Positions 24,563 through 32,677 of a stretch of 64,000 bases of DNA are shown here, piece after piece (the first letter of the stretch is position 1; each line of letters starts with the position of its first letter). The DNA is from Larkinella insperata. Lineage in GTDB: Bacteria > Bacteroidota > Bacteroidia > Cytophagales > Spirosomataceae. The notes beneath the pieces were generated by a model, which was not told the DNA's origin, searched no databases, and saw only the letters and a list, made by a program, of their open reading frames with translations. The stretch spans positions 6,283,501 to 6,347,500 of the forward strand of contig NZ_CP110973.1 of the NCBI RefSeq assembly GCF_026248825.1, written 5' to 3'. The translations under genes and the position numbers were made by a program.

Positions 24563-25012
24563 ATGGCTCTCCAAACCGGCGACGCAGCGCCCGACTTTGA
24601 ATCCCGCGACCAGGACGGCAACCCCGTTCGGTTATCGGATTTTCGGGGCAAGAAGGTCGTGCTGTATTTTTATCCGAAAGACGACACCCCCGGCTGTACG
24701 GCCGAAGCCTGCAGCCTGCGCGACAACTACGAACATCTGCAAAAAGTCGGTTACGAAGTACTCGGCGTGAGTGTTGATGACGAAAAATCACACCAGAAAT
24801 TCATCAAGAAATATAACCTGCCATTTCCGCTGCTGGCCGACACCGACCACAAAATCGTGGAAGCCTACGACGTCTGGCACGAAAAGTCGATGTACGGACG
24901 CAAATTCATGGGAATCGTCCGCACAACCTTTCTGATTGACGAGCAGGGCACGATTTCCGAGGTTATCACCAAAATTGACACGGAAAAACACGCGGAACAG
25001 ATTTTAAAATAG
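24563..25012 (+). CDS. bcp: Thioredoxin-dependent peroxiredoxin, Bcp/PrxQ type
   Basis: A 149-residue peroxiredoxin that reduces hydrogen peroxide and organic hydroperoxides. The active site DTPGCTAEACSLRDNY has peroxidatic Cys45 and, five residues on, resolving Cys50, the atypical two-cysteine pattern of BCP proteins; recycling is by thioredoxin. The fold markers FRGKKVVLYFYPKD and LPFPLLADTDHKIVEAYDVW are intact. The start is ATG 24563 (MALQTGDAAPDF); a 12-residue upstream extension is not conserved. It follows the M23 gene and precedes the transketolase pair, probably as a separate unit. Confidence 0.95.
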   Translation: MALQTGDAAPDFESRDQDGNPVRLSDFRGKKVVLYFYPKDDTPGCTAEACSLRDNYEHLQKVGYEVLGVSVDDEKSHQKFIKKYNLPFPLLADTDHKIVEAYDVWHEKSMYGRKFMGIVRTTFLIDEQGTISEVITKIDTEKHAEQILK

Positions 25013-25089
25013 AAATTAGCATCCAGCCAGGAGACGACAGACACTTTTTGAACATCTTGCCTCTCTTGTCATAACTCCCTTTTCTACAT

Positions 25090-25947
25090 ATGGAAATCCA
25101 AGAATTACAACACATTGCCACGCAGGTCCGGCGCGATATCGTCCGGATGGTCCACGCCGTTAATTCCGGCCACCCCGGCGGTTCGCTGGGCTGCACTGAC
25201 CTTCTGGTCGCGCTTTATTTTGATGTGATGCGCCTGAAGCGGGACCAGGAAGGGAAGGTCATTTTTGACATGGATGCCCGCGACGAAGATGTGTTCTTTT
25301 TGTCGAATGGTCACATTTCGCCGGTTTTTTACAGCGTACTGGCCCGTTCCGGTTATTTTCCGGTTTCTGAACTGGCAACGTTCCGGAAGCTCGACAGCCG
25401 CCTGCAGGGCCACCCCGCCACCGCCGAACACCTGCCCGGTATCCGTATTGCGTCGGGTTCGCTGGGGCAAGGGCTCTCGGTAGCCTGCGGAGCGGCTTTT
25501 GCCAAACGCCTGAACGGCGACGACAAGCAGGTTTACGTACTGATGGGCGACGGTGAGCAGCAGGAAGGCCAGATTTGGGAAGCTGCGTCGTTTGCTCCTC
25601 ACCATAAACTGGGTAACTTAACGGCCATCATTGACCTCAACGGCCAGCAAATCGACGGCCCGACAAACCTGGTCATGAACAACCGCGACCTGGGCGCTAA
25701 ATACCGGGCTTTCGGCTGGAACGTGACCGAAATGCATGGCAACGACATGAGCGACATCATCAAAACCCTGCACCAGTCAAAATCCGAACAGGATGTACCG
25801 ACCCTGATTTTGATGAAAACGGAAATGGGTTACGGCGTCGATTTCATGATGGGTAGCCACAAATGGCACGGTGTTGCCCCCAACGACGAGCAGTTAGCAA
25901 CGGCCTTAAACCAACTGCCCCTGACGGCGGGAATGGAAGATTATTAA
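25090..25947 (+). CDS. Transketolase, N-terminal subunit
   Basis: A 285-residue protein equal to the thiamine-diphosphate-binding half of transketolase. It has HAVNSGHPGGSLGCTD near the N-terminus and the TPP/Mg motif GDGEQQEGQIWEAA at about 155-168, ending soon after DFMMGSHKWHG. Together with the next gene product it would transfer two-carbon units between sugar phosphates in the pentose phosphate pathway. Split transketolases are common in Bacteroidota, Archaea and some Firmicutes. The C-terminal half starts 14 bp downstream, so the pair is one operon. Confidence 0.94.
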   Translation: MEIQELQHIATQVRRDIVRMVHAVNSGHPGGSLGCTDLLVALYFDVMRLKRDQEGKVIFDMDARDEDVFFLSNGHISPVFYSVLARSGYFPVSELATFRKLDSRLQGHPATAEHLPGIRIASGSLGQGLSVACGAAFAKRLNGDDKQVYVLMGDGEQQEGQIWEAASFAPHHKLGNLTAIIDLNGQQIDGPTNLVMNNRDLGAKYRAFGWNVTEMHGNDMSDIIKTLHQSKSEQDVPTLILMKTEMGYGVDFMMGSHKWHGVAPNDEQLATALNQLPLTAGMEDY

Positions 25948-25961
25948 TCCTTGTACCTGAC

Positions 25962-26918
25962 ATGAAGAAATATACATACACCGAAAAAAAAGACACTCGC
26001 TCCGGGTTTGGCGCGGGCATTCTTGAACTGGGCCGCACCAATCCGAACGTCGTTGCCCTGACCGCCGACCTGGCTGGCTCCCTCAAACTGGAAGGATTTA
26101 TGAAGGAATTTCCGGACCGCTTCATCCAGTGCGGTATTTCGGAAGCCAACATGATCGGGGTTTCGGCCGGTCTGACCATCGGGGGCAAGATACCGTTCGC
26201 GACCTCGTTTGCCAACTTTGCCACCGGACGGGTTTACGACCAGATCCGGCAATCGGTTTGCTACTCGAACAAAAATGTCAAAATCTGCGCATCACACGCG
26301 GGTCTGACGCTGGGTGAAGACGGCGCGACGCACCAGATTCTGGAAGACCTGGGCATGATGAAAATGCTGCCGCACATGACCGTCATCAACCCCTGCGATT
26401 TCAACCAGACCAAAGCTGCAACCATCGCCATCGCCGACTACGAAGGACCGGTATACCTGCGGTTTGGCCGCCCGGTGGTGCCCATCTTTACTCCCGCCGA
26501 TCAGAAGTTTGAAATCGGAAAAGCCCTCGTGCTGAACGAAGGCCCGGATGTGTCCATCTTTGCGACGGGCCACCTGGTTTGGGAAGCCATCAAAGCCGGT
26601 GAAATGCTGGCCGAACAGGGCATCGAAGCCGATATCATCAACATTCACACGATCAAACCGTTTGATGAAGAAGCCGTGCTGGCATCGGTACGCAAAACCC
26701 GGTGTGCGGTTTCGGCCGAAGAGCATCAACTGAACGGTGGTCTGGGAGACAGCGTGGCCCAGGCGCTGGCTCGCAACTACCCCGCTCCGCTCGAAATGGT
26801 TGGCGTACACGATAGTTTTGGCGAAAGCGGTACGCCCGATCAGCTGATGAAAAAATACGGCCTGACCGCCGAGAAAATTGTTGAAGCTGCGCTGCGGGCG
26901 AAGTCCCGCGTCGTTTAA
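25962..26918 (+). CDS. Transketolase, C-terminal subunit
   Basis: A 318-residue protein carrying the pyrimidine-binding and C-terminal transketolase domains. It starts MKKYTYTEKKDTRSGFGAG and contains FIQCGISEANMIGVSAGL (the catalytic Glu region), FATSFANFATGRVYDQIR and ISEAN-style motifs, then EEHQLNGGLGDSVAQAL and HDSFGESGTPDQLMKKYGL near the end. I choose ATG 25962, 14 bp after the N-terminal subunit stop; the reading frame is open further upstream but would overlap that gene by about 85 bp. It functions with the preceding subunit. Confidence 0.94.
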   Translation: MKKYTYTEKKDTRSGFGAGILELGRTNPNVVALTADLAGSLKLEGFMKEFPDRFIQCGISEANMIGVSAGLTIGGKIPFATSFANFATGRVYDQIRQSVCYSNKNVKICASHAGLTLGEDGATHQILEDLGMMKMLPHMTVINPCDFNQTKAATIAIADYEGPVYLRFGRPVVPIFTPADQKFEIGKALVLNEGPDVSIFATGHLVWEAIKAGEMLAEQGIEADIINIHTIKPFDEEAVLASVRKTRCAVSAEEHQLNGGLGDSVAQALARNYPAPLEMVGVHDSFGESGTPDQLMKKYGLTAEKIVEAALRAKSRVV

Positions 26919-26926
26919 TGTTTATC

Positions 26927-26981
26927 GTCCACGGTTTGTCGTCAAACAACCTGTAACGCTGGTTGATGGCCGACCGTGGAC
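26927..26981. repeat. Intergenic inverted repeat
   Basis: GTCCACGGT (26927-26935) and its exact complement (26973-26981) flank a 37-nt loop, between the transketolase genes and the ECF sigma gene. It may form a terminator-like hairpin, but has no U-tract. Confidence 0.5.
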
Positions 26982-27009
26982 CGTAAGCTTTAAGCCTTAA
27001 ACGCATAAA

Positions 27010-27570
27010 ATGACAGACGAGGAACTCCTGCAAAAATACCGTGATCCGCAAAGCCGGAATTATGCCTTTAACCTGCTGGTACGCCAATATCAGCAGAAAA
27101 TCTACTGGCATATCCGAAAAATGGTTATCGACCATGATGACGCGGACGATCTGACGCAGGAAACGTTCATCAAAGTCTGGAATTCGCTGGAGAACTTCCG
27201 GGGTGACTCCCAGTTATACACCTGGATTTACCGGATTGCCACCAACGAGTGTCTGAACTTTTTGAATAAGAAGCGCCGACGGTTCTTCCTGCCCATTGGC
27301 GATGTGGAAGGCGAGTTGATGGAAAAGCTGGAAAGTAATTCGGACTTTGTTACCACAGGTGCGGAACCTTCCGGGGAGGAAGTTCAGTTGAAATTACAGA
27401 AGGCTTTGCTGAAGCTTCCTGAAAAACAACGCCTTGTCTTCAACATGAAGTATTTTGATGACATGAAATATGAAGATATTTCCGAAATTACCGGCACGTC
27501 GGTGGGGGCCTTAAAAGCATCGTATCACCTGGCTGTCAAAAAAATTGAAGAATATCTGAATGCAAATTAA
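27010..27570 (+). CDS. ECF-type RNA polymerase sigma factor
   Basis: A 186-residue group-4 sigma factor. Region 2 includes DADDLTQETFIKVWNSLENFRGDSQLYTWIYRIATN, the typical ECF pattern for -10 melting and core binding. Region 4 (about 128-180) has LPEKQRLVFNMKYFDDMKYEDISEITGTSVGALKASYHLAVKKI, the -35-reading helix-turn-helix. It starts with MTDEELLQKYRD. The next gene encodes a small single-span membrane protein of the type that acts as its anti-sigma partner, and the third encodes a Spy-like periplasmic protein, so an envelope-stress role is likely (inference). A SigZ/RpoE-like group is suggested, but the ECF subgroup is not assigned. Confidence 0.94.
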   Translation: MTDEELLQKYRDPQSRNYAFNLLVRQYQQKIYWHIRKMVIDHDDADDLTQETFIKVWNSLENFRGDSQLYTWIYRIATNECLNFLNKKRRRFFLPIGDVEGELMEKLESNSDFVTTGAEPSGEEVQLKLQKALLKLPEKQRLVFNMKYFDDMKYEDISEITGTSVGALKASYHLAVKKIEEYLNAN

Positions 27571-27614
27571 ACCTGATACCGACTTGCTTGTCAAACCGTT
27601 GTGTTTATAAGACA

Positions 27615-28064
27615 ATGGAACCAAAAAAACCAATACGACTTGACGAACTAGATCAGCAACACGCCCTGCGGCAGCTACCGTTTTCGACACCGGAAGGCTA
27701 CTTTGATACCCTTCCATCACGGATTCAGGCTGAAGCCACCCGCCGTTCGCACCGTTTTACGATAAGCTGGTCGTGGCAACGGTCAGTGTCGACACTGGCG
27801 GGAGCGGGATTGGTGGCGGCCCTGGTCTGGTTTACGTACCCGAAAAAGCAGGATTCGCTGGAACCGGAACTGTTGAGCAACATCAGTTCGGCATCGGTTG
27901 TCGAATACCTTCAGGATCAGGATATTTACCTGGAAGATTATTCGGATCTGATCGATTCGCACAAGGTGCCTAACGATTCAACCCTGATCCACGAACTGCA
28001 TGTTTCGCCGGAATCAATCCAGCAAATGATTGAGGAAGATGCAGCCGGTACCGTAACCATCTGA
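27615..28064 (+). CDS. Small single-span membrane protein, probable anti-sigma partner
   Basis: A 149-residue protein. Residues 1-50 are cytoplasmic and include LPFSTPEGYFDTLPSRIQ, a motif seen in small membrane proteins encoded next to ECF sigma genes in Bacteroidota. A single membrane span lies at about 57-75 (STLAGAGLVAALVWFTY). The C-terminal 75 residues would be periplasmic and acidic. It has no zinc-binding ZAS motif (H-x3-C-x2-C), so it may not be a classical anti-sigma factor. I start at ATG 27615; an upstream in-frame TTG at 27588 is less likely. It follows the sigma gene by 44 bp. Confidence 0.8.
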   Translation: MEPKKPIRLDELDQQHALRQLPFSTPEGYFDTLPSRIQAEATRRSHRFTISWSWQRSVSTLAGAGLVAALVWFTYPKKQDSLEPELLSNISSASVVEYLQDQDIYLEDYSDLIDSHKVPNDSTLIHELHVSPESIQQMIEEDAAGTVTI

Positions 28065-28074
28065 GTAGTTAAAC

Positions 28075-28146
28075 GGTTTAGAGTTTATGGTTTGTAGCGT
28101 AACCCGAATAGCCAATGCTACGGGAATGGCCTGTAAACTCTAAACC
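28075..28146. repeat. Intergenic inverted repeat with 13-bp perfect arms
   Basis: GGTTTAGAGTTTA (28075-28087) and its exact complement (28134-28146) flank a 46-nt segment that can pair internally (GTAGC/GCTAC). It separates the membrane-protein gene from the Spy-like gene and could attenuate expression. Confidence 0.75.
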
Positions 28147-28190
28147 CAATCTGCCTGATTATGACCGATTCTTTATTCTTACGTATTACT

Positions 28191-28601
28191 ATGAAACCGT
28201 TCATTCGCTCACTGGTCCTGTTCTTTGGTCTGCTGCTAACGCTGCCGGCCGCTGCCCAGAATCAGGATCGCCAAAAAATAGAAAGTGCAAAAATTGGCCT
28301 GATTACCAATCGGTTGAACTTGACCACCGAACAGGCGCCACAGTTCTGGGCGATATACAATGAGTACAGTGATAAACGGCGGGATATTACGCGGCAATTG
28401 CGCCGACCAAGTAAACCCGGCGGCACTGCGCCCATCAATGAATTAAACGAGTCGGTCGAGTTGAAACAGAAGCTGGTGGATCTGGAAAAGGATTACAACG
28501 CCAAATTTCTGCGGGTGATCAGTCCGCAGCAGCTTCAGGAGTTGCACAACACCGAACGCATGTTTAACAAAATGCTGATGGATCAGCTTCGATCGAATTA
28601 A
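28191..28601 (+). CDS. Spy/CpxP-like periplasmic protein
   Basis: A 136-residue exported protein with signal peptide MKPFIRSLVLFFGLLLTLPAAAQ. The mature part is helical and charged: RLNLTTEQAPQFWAIYNEYSDKRRDI, then LKQKLVDLEKDYNAKFLRVISPQQLQEL. This pattern (LTTEQ, helical bundle, 'ISPQQLQEL') matches the Spy/CpxP/LTxxQ class of periplasmic chaperones or sensor proteins, though the second LTxxQ copy is not exact (SPQQL). An upstream in-frame ATG at 28161 would put ten polar residues before the signal peptide, so ATG 28191 is chosen. It sits third after the ECF sigma and membrane-protein genes and probably belongs to that regulon. A GC-rich terminator follows. Confidence 0.8.
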   Translation: MKPFIRSLVLFFGLLLTLPAAAQNQDRQKIESAKIGLITNRLNLTTEQAPQFWAIYNEYSDKRRDITRQLRRPSKPGGTAPINELNESVELKQKLVDLEKDYNAKFLRVISPQQLQELHNTERMFNKMLMDQLRSN

Positions 28602-28631
28602 CCAAAAACTTTGCTATACTACACCTGCAAC

Positions 28632-28662
28632 AAGCCCGGCCACTTGGCCGGGCTTTGTGTTT
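28632..28662 (+). terminator. Rho-independent terminator
   Basis: AAGCCCGGCC (28632-28641), loop ACTT, GGCCGGGCTT (28646-28655), then TGTGTTTG. A perfect 10-bp GC-rich stem after the Spy-like gene. Confidence 0.85.
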
Positions 28663-28772
28663 GCACCCATTTCGAAACCGGTTCGAAAAAGCGCACTAAA
28701 AATGAACATGTAAATGTTTTCTGTTTCGGCAGCATTTGCCTTACTTTAACCCCGAGGCAGCCAACAATTACG

Positions 28773-29366
28773 ATGAATTTACCCCAGGCCGAAGCATTTA
28801 TACTAGCCAGACTGGAGCGGGAACTCGCGCCCACCCTGTATTATCACGGCATTCATCATACCCGGGATGTGGCAGATGTGGCGTTGCGGCTGGCGCAGGC
28901 CGAGAACATTACCGATGCTCCGACGCTGGCGCTACTCCGAACGGCTGCTTTGTATCACGATTGCGGTTTCGTTACGACCTACCAGGGGCATGAAGCGGAA
29001 GGTTGCCGCTACGCCCGCCAAACGCTGCCGGAATTTGGGTACTCAACCCAGCAGATTGAACAGATTTGCGGGATGATCCTGGCTACCCAAATCCCCCAAA
29101 GCCCGCAGAACCTGCTCGAACAAATTCTGTGTGATGCCGACCTGGACTACCTCGGCCGCCCGGATTTTGAACCGATTGCACAGACCCTTTTTAGGGAGTT
29201 GAAAGCCCGCAACCTGATCAGCGACGAACCCACCTGGAACCGGGTTCAGGTGGATTTTCTGGAGGGGCACCGCTACTGGACGCCAACCGCTAACGCCCTG
29301 CGAAGGGAAAACAAACAGCGGCAGTTAGATCACCTCAAAGAGATTGTCAGCCATTATCCGGTTTGA
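28773..29366 (+). CDS. HD-domain phosphohydrolase
   Basis: A 197-residue cytoplasmic HD-superfamily protein. Metal ligands are in HGIHHTRDVADVAL (about 27-40) and ALYHDCGFVTTYQGHE (about 70-86, His-Asp pair), with a further Asp in CDADLDYLGRPDF. HD proteins hydrolyse nucleotides, cyclic dinucleotides or other phosphoesters. The exact substrate is unknown. The start is ATG 28773; an upstream frame would run through the preceding terminator. Its last 20 bases overlap the 3' end of the convergent NTT-HEAT gene. Confidence 0.88.
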   Translation: MNLPQAEAFILARLERELAPTLYYHGIHHTRDVADVALRLAQAENITDAPTLALLRTAALYHDCGFVTTYQGHEAEGCRYARQTLPEFGYSTQQIEQICGMILATQIPQSPQNLLEQILCDADLDYLGRPDFEPIAQTLFRELKARNLISDEPTWNRVQVDFLEGHRYWTPTANALRRENKQRQLDHLKEIVSHYPV

Positions 29367-32300
29367 CCGCCAGGGTCTGTAGCCGCTCATTCTGAAGCCG
29401 GATGCGCTGGCATAAAATCCGCATCATATTCCGCAGCACTTCCTCGCGCTCCTCCATCAGATCGTAGAAATCTTCGTGATCGATCCGGAAGAGCAGCACC
29501 TCAGAGGCCGCAATTGCCGAAGCCGACCGCGGTTCGGTATCCAGCAAAGCCAGTTCGCCGAACACATCGCCCCGTTCAAACTGCGCCAGGCGTTCCTTGC
29601 GGTCGTAAATATCAACCGAGCCCGAATAAATCACGAACATACAGGTACCTATTTCTCCTTTTTCAAAAATCGTTTGCCCTTCCTGAAACTGCACTTCCTT
29701 CATGATGGGAGCAATCGTACTCAGGATGTTTTCCGGCGTATTGGCAAACAATCGGGTATTTTTCAGGACGATAACCCGTTCAAAATCGGAAATGTGCTCT
29801 TCTTCAATTGATTTCATAAGTTCAACAGAAATCGTGGGATAATCGACCAGCAGCCGCTGGTACCAGTCGGGGTGTTCCACCTGAACCACCTGCAAAACCC
29901 CGCTGGCGCTTTCACTCAGGAGCTGAACCGAATGGTGCAGATACCCACCCAGCAGCCGCGCGTTGGGCAACGACCGGGGCGTCCACCGGCGCATGGCCAC
30001 GCTGATGGTCCAGGCGGAAAAGACCGTCTCCCCCTGGTGTAAAATGTACGTCAGCAACGATTCTTCAGCCTGAAATAACCCCAGTTGTGCATCCATCAGA
30101 CGGACTTTTTCGGCGACCGGAACCTCATCGACCATCGCCTGCAACGACTGATACACCACCCGCGGAATGAGGTTGTCGAGCATTTCCAGGGCGTTGGCCC
30201 TCCGCTCCCGCGACGCGTGATCAATGCCCGTCCGGACGCTGGCAATGACATCGCGGTCGTACAATTGCATCAACAGAAAAAACACCCGTTGCAGCAACCG
30301 CTCCATCTCGTAATCCAGACAGGCCAGCAATTCCTTGTCGTTTTTGTGCAGACTACCGTGGAGCAACCGTTGCGCCAGTTTCAATTCTTCCTGCAAAACC
30401 TGGTGGTAAACGTCCGGGCTGGCGCCCGAAAACTCAAAATGACTGAGGGCTTTTATAGCCGCCGTCCGGACCGACAAGTCCGGGCGTCTAACCAGACTCG
30501 TCAGGAGTTGGTGGCTTTCCGGCGTCCGGATTTTGGCGCAAACCCCGGCAATCCGGCGAATCAGCACCGAATCGGTGGTATTCTGCAGGGCGTCTTCCAG
30601 TAAAGGCAGGGCCGCCTGCTGCATTTGACTCAACCCCTGGGCCGCCGATCGCCAGTACATCCGGTCGGCCAGCAGATTAACCAGCTTACGGGTTAAGCCC
30701 GGATGATTTATGACGCCCGCGGTTCGAATAGCCGCTTTAACCAATTCGGCATCGTTACTTTGTAAGGTGTCGCTTACCAGTGTATCGTACGGCTGCAGTT
30801 GCAGAATCCGGATGATTTCCAACACCGCCAACCGATCGACGGTTTGGCGCGATTCGACCAGCGCGCGCAAACTCTCGGCCGCCTGAGCCGCAAACGGACG
30901 GTTTTCCCAACCGCCCAGGATGGCCCCTTTCCGAATGGTCAGATCGGCATGATGCAGCAAACTTGTCACTTTTTGGGCATCCGCTTTGGGCGATCCGCAA
31001 TACAACCGACTGGCCGGTTCGCGAATGGCCGGTTCAGAATCACCGGTAGCTAATTGGTATAGAACGGAAGCATCGGGCGTCAGGGACAAGTCCGTGAACG
31101 TTTCCAGCGCAAACCGGCGCACCGGCGCATCGGGATGCTGGAGCAGCCTCGTGGACCGCTCCGCCAGTTTATCCGGACGGTGTGTTTTTAACCAGTCAAT
31201 GGCGTTGATCACTTCCTCCACCCGGGAGCTTTTCAGATTGCCCAGAATCAGTTTCGCAACCTCGTCGGGAGCCGCCAGTTCATTTGTTTCGAGAAACCGC
31301 CGGCTCAGGGCCAATTTCAGTTCATCCAGGTAATACCGGTACGTCCGCCGAAGTAGCCAGAAAGCAACGAGCGTACTCAACCCCATCCAGACAAACGGCA
31401 CCCATTCGTTCAGTTGCGGATAAGCATGATAAGCGTAGAGCAGGATACCCGCCAGGGCCATACCCAGCGGTTCATAAAACCCCTTTACCAACGTGTGCCC
31501 CTGCAACCGCTGCGAAGCGCTAAGCGGCTGGAAGAGAACCAGAAAAACCGGGTCGAACAGCGAACGGCGAATCACTTCGAAGGCCAGGTAAAGCGTGCAG
31601 TAGTACAGCAACCAGGTCGATTCGCTTACATCCGAAAGGTAAACAGCCGCAAAGACCAGCACGGCCGCGAAAGCCGTCTGCGGCAACAGTTGCAACGAAC
31701 GCCGAACACCCAGCCGATCCAGCGCCCGCCGGGACAGCAGCACTTTCACCAGCATTGCCACCAGATACGTCAGGGCCAACACCTGACTGACGTACTGAAG
31801 CAGCGAAGTTGTTGCGTGAATCTTGTATTTGACGTTGATGAAGAACGCGTATTCGACGCTGGCGGCCACCGTGGCCACGGCAACCAGACTCAGGCACATC
31901 AGGGTAATCAGGTGGCTGTTGCCAAACAATTGCTCGACGATGCGGGACTGGCTGTGCCGCACCCGCGACGAACCGTGCGAGGTGTGAATATCGTGGGATC
32001 GGTACGTCAGCCGCAGCATGTAGATAGCCGCCAGAAAAGACCCGAAGGCCACCAGCAGCAGAAAAAACATATCCGTGTGGGCGTGCACGAGAGCCGCCAG
32101 AATAGCCCCCAGCGCCTTGGCGGGCATATCTCCCGAACTGATGACGCTGAAAAGCCGCTTGCTCTGCCGAACATCAAACACCACCGCCGACACGCCCCAG
32201 AACTCCAGACTGGTCAGTAAGTAGATTAACCGGTAGCCCACCATAATGGCAATGGCCGCCCCCACCGAATGACCTACCAAAACCAGCACGGCCAGCACGA

Positions 32301-32592
32301 ACGTCAGGGCAATCACCGCCCACAGCACCCGAACGGCCAGACTCCGCAGCGCCAGGTGGTGTTCGTAGTGGGTGTAAAGCTTCCCGACCAGCATCATGCC
32401 AATGGCCGAGACTACGTAGGCAATCGGTAAACTGGTTTCGGGGTGATTTTCAAGCAGAATGACGTTGGCCGAAACGTACGCCAGAATTGTTCCGATACCG
32501 AGAAAGAAATTATGCAGAAAAAACAACCAGACCGTTCTGACTTCGTGCTGGCGAACACCAATCGAACGGTAGAACTTTTGCGCTGGCGACAT
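29347..32592 (-). CDS. NTT-like transporter fused to HEAT repeats and a cyclic-nucleotide-binding domain
   Basis: A 1081-residue three-part protein. Residues 1-430 hold about ten to twelve membrane spans and resemble the ADP/ATP translocase (NTT/TlcA) fold of the MFS superfamily (VWLFFLHNFFLGIGTILAYVSANVILLE, then FFINVKYKIH, QPLSASQRLQG). Residues about 440-870 are helical HEAT-like repeats (KLLNLLA, RRIAGVCAKIRTPES). Residues about 935-1065 form a cyclic-nucleotide-binding domain with the phosphate-binding cassette FGELALLDTEPRSASAI. It has a divergent neighbour (icmF) and its 3' end overlaps the HD gene by 20 bp. Related fusions occur in free-living Bacteroidota, so it is probably not a host-ATP parasite transporter. 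Substrate unknown; cNMP may gate it (inference). Confidence 0.85.
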   Translation of the reverse strand: MSPAQKFYRSIGVRQHEVRTVWLFFLHNFFLGIGTILAYVSANVILLENHPETSLPIAYVVSAIGMMLVGKLYTHYEHHLALRSLAVRVLWAVIALTFVLAVLVLVGHSVGAAIAIMVGYRLIYLLTSLEFWGVSAVVFDVRQSKRLFSVISSGDMPAKALGAILAALVHAHTDMFFLLLVAFGSFLAAIYMLRLTYRSHDIHTSHGSSRVRHSQSRIVEQLFGNSHLITLMCLSLVAVATVAASVEYAFFINVKYKIHATTSLLQYVSQVLALTYLVAMLVKVLLSRRALDRLGVRRSLQLLPQTAFAAVLVFAAVYLSDVSESTWLLYYCTLYLAFEVIRRSLFDPVFLVLFQPLSASQRLQGHTLVKGFYEPLGMALAGILLYAYHAYPQLNEWVPFVWMGLSTLVAFWLLRRTYRYYLDELKLALSRRFLETNELAAPDEVAKLILGNLKSSRVEEVINAIDWLKTHRPDKLAERSTRLLQHPDAPVRRFALETFTDLSLTPDASVLYQLATGDSEPAIREPASRLYCGSPKADAQKVTSLLHHADLTIRKGAILGGWENRPFAAQAAESLRALVESRQTVDRLAVLEIIRILQLQPYDTLVSDTLQSNDAELVKAAIRTAGVINHPGLTRKLVNLLADRMYWRSAAQGLSQMQQAALPLLEDALQNTTDSVLIRRIAGVCAKIRTPESHQLLTSLVRRPDLSVRTAAIKALSHFEFSGASPDVYHQVLQEELKLAQRLLHGSLHKNDKELLACLDYEMERLLQRVFFLLMQLYDRDVIASVRTGIDHASRERRANALEMLDNLIPRVVYQSLQAMVDEVPVAEKVRLMDAQLGLFQAEESLLTYILHQGETVFSAWTISVAMRRWTPRSLPNARLLGGYLHHSVQLLSESASGVLQVVQVEHPDWYQRLLVDYPTISVELMKSIEEEHISDFERVIVLKNTRLFANTPENILSTIAPIMKEVQFQEGQTIFEKGEIGTCMFVIYSGSVDIYDRKERLAQFERGDVFGELALLDTEPRSASAIAASEVLLFRIDHEDFYDLMEEREEVLRNMMRILCQRIRLQNERLQTLAVKPDNG

Positions 32593-32677
32593 GCCGTTTT
32601 CAGCTTGGTAATAACTATCAATAATACGGCTTTTCCGCCATTCTGCCTACTTTTACACGACAATTTCCAATTTGATC

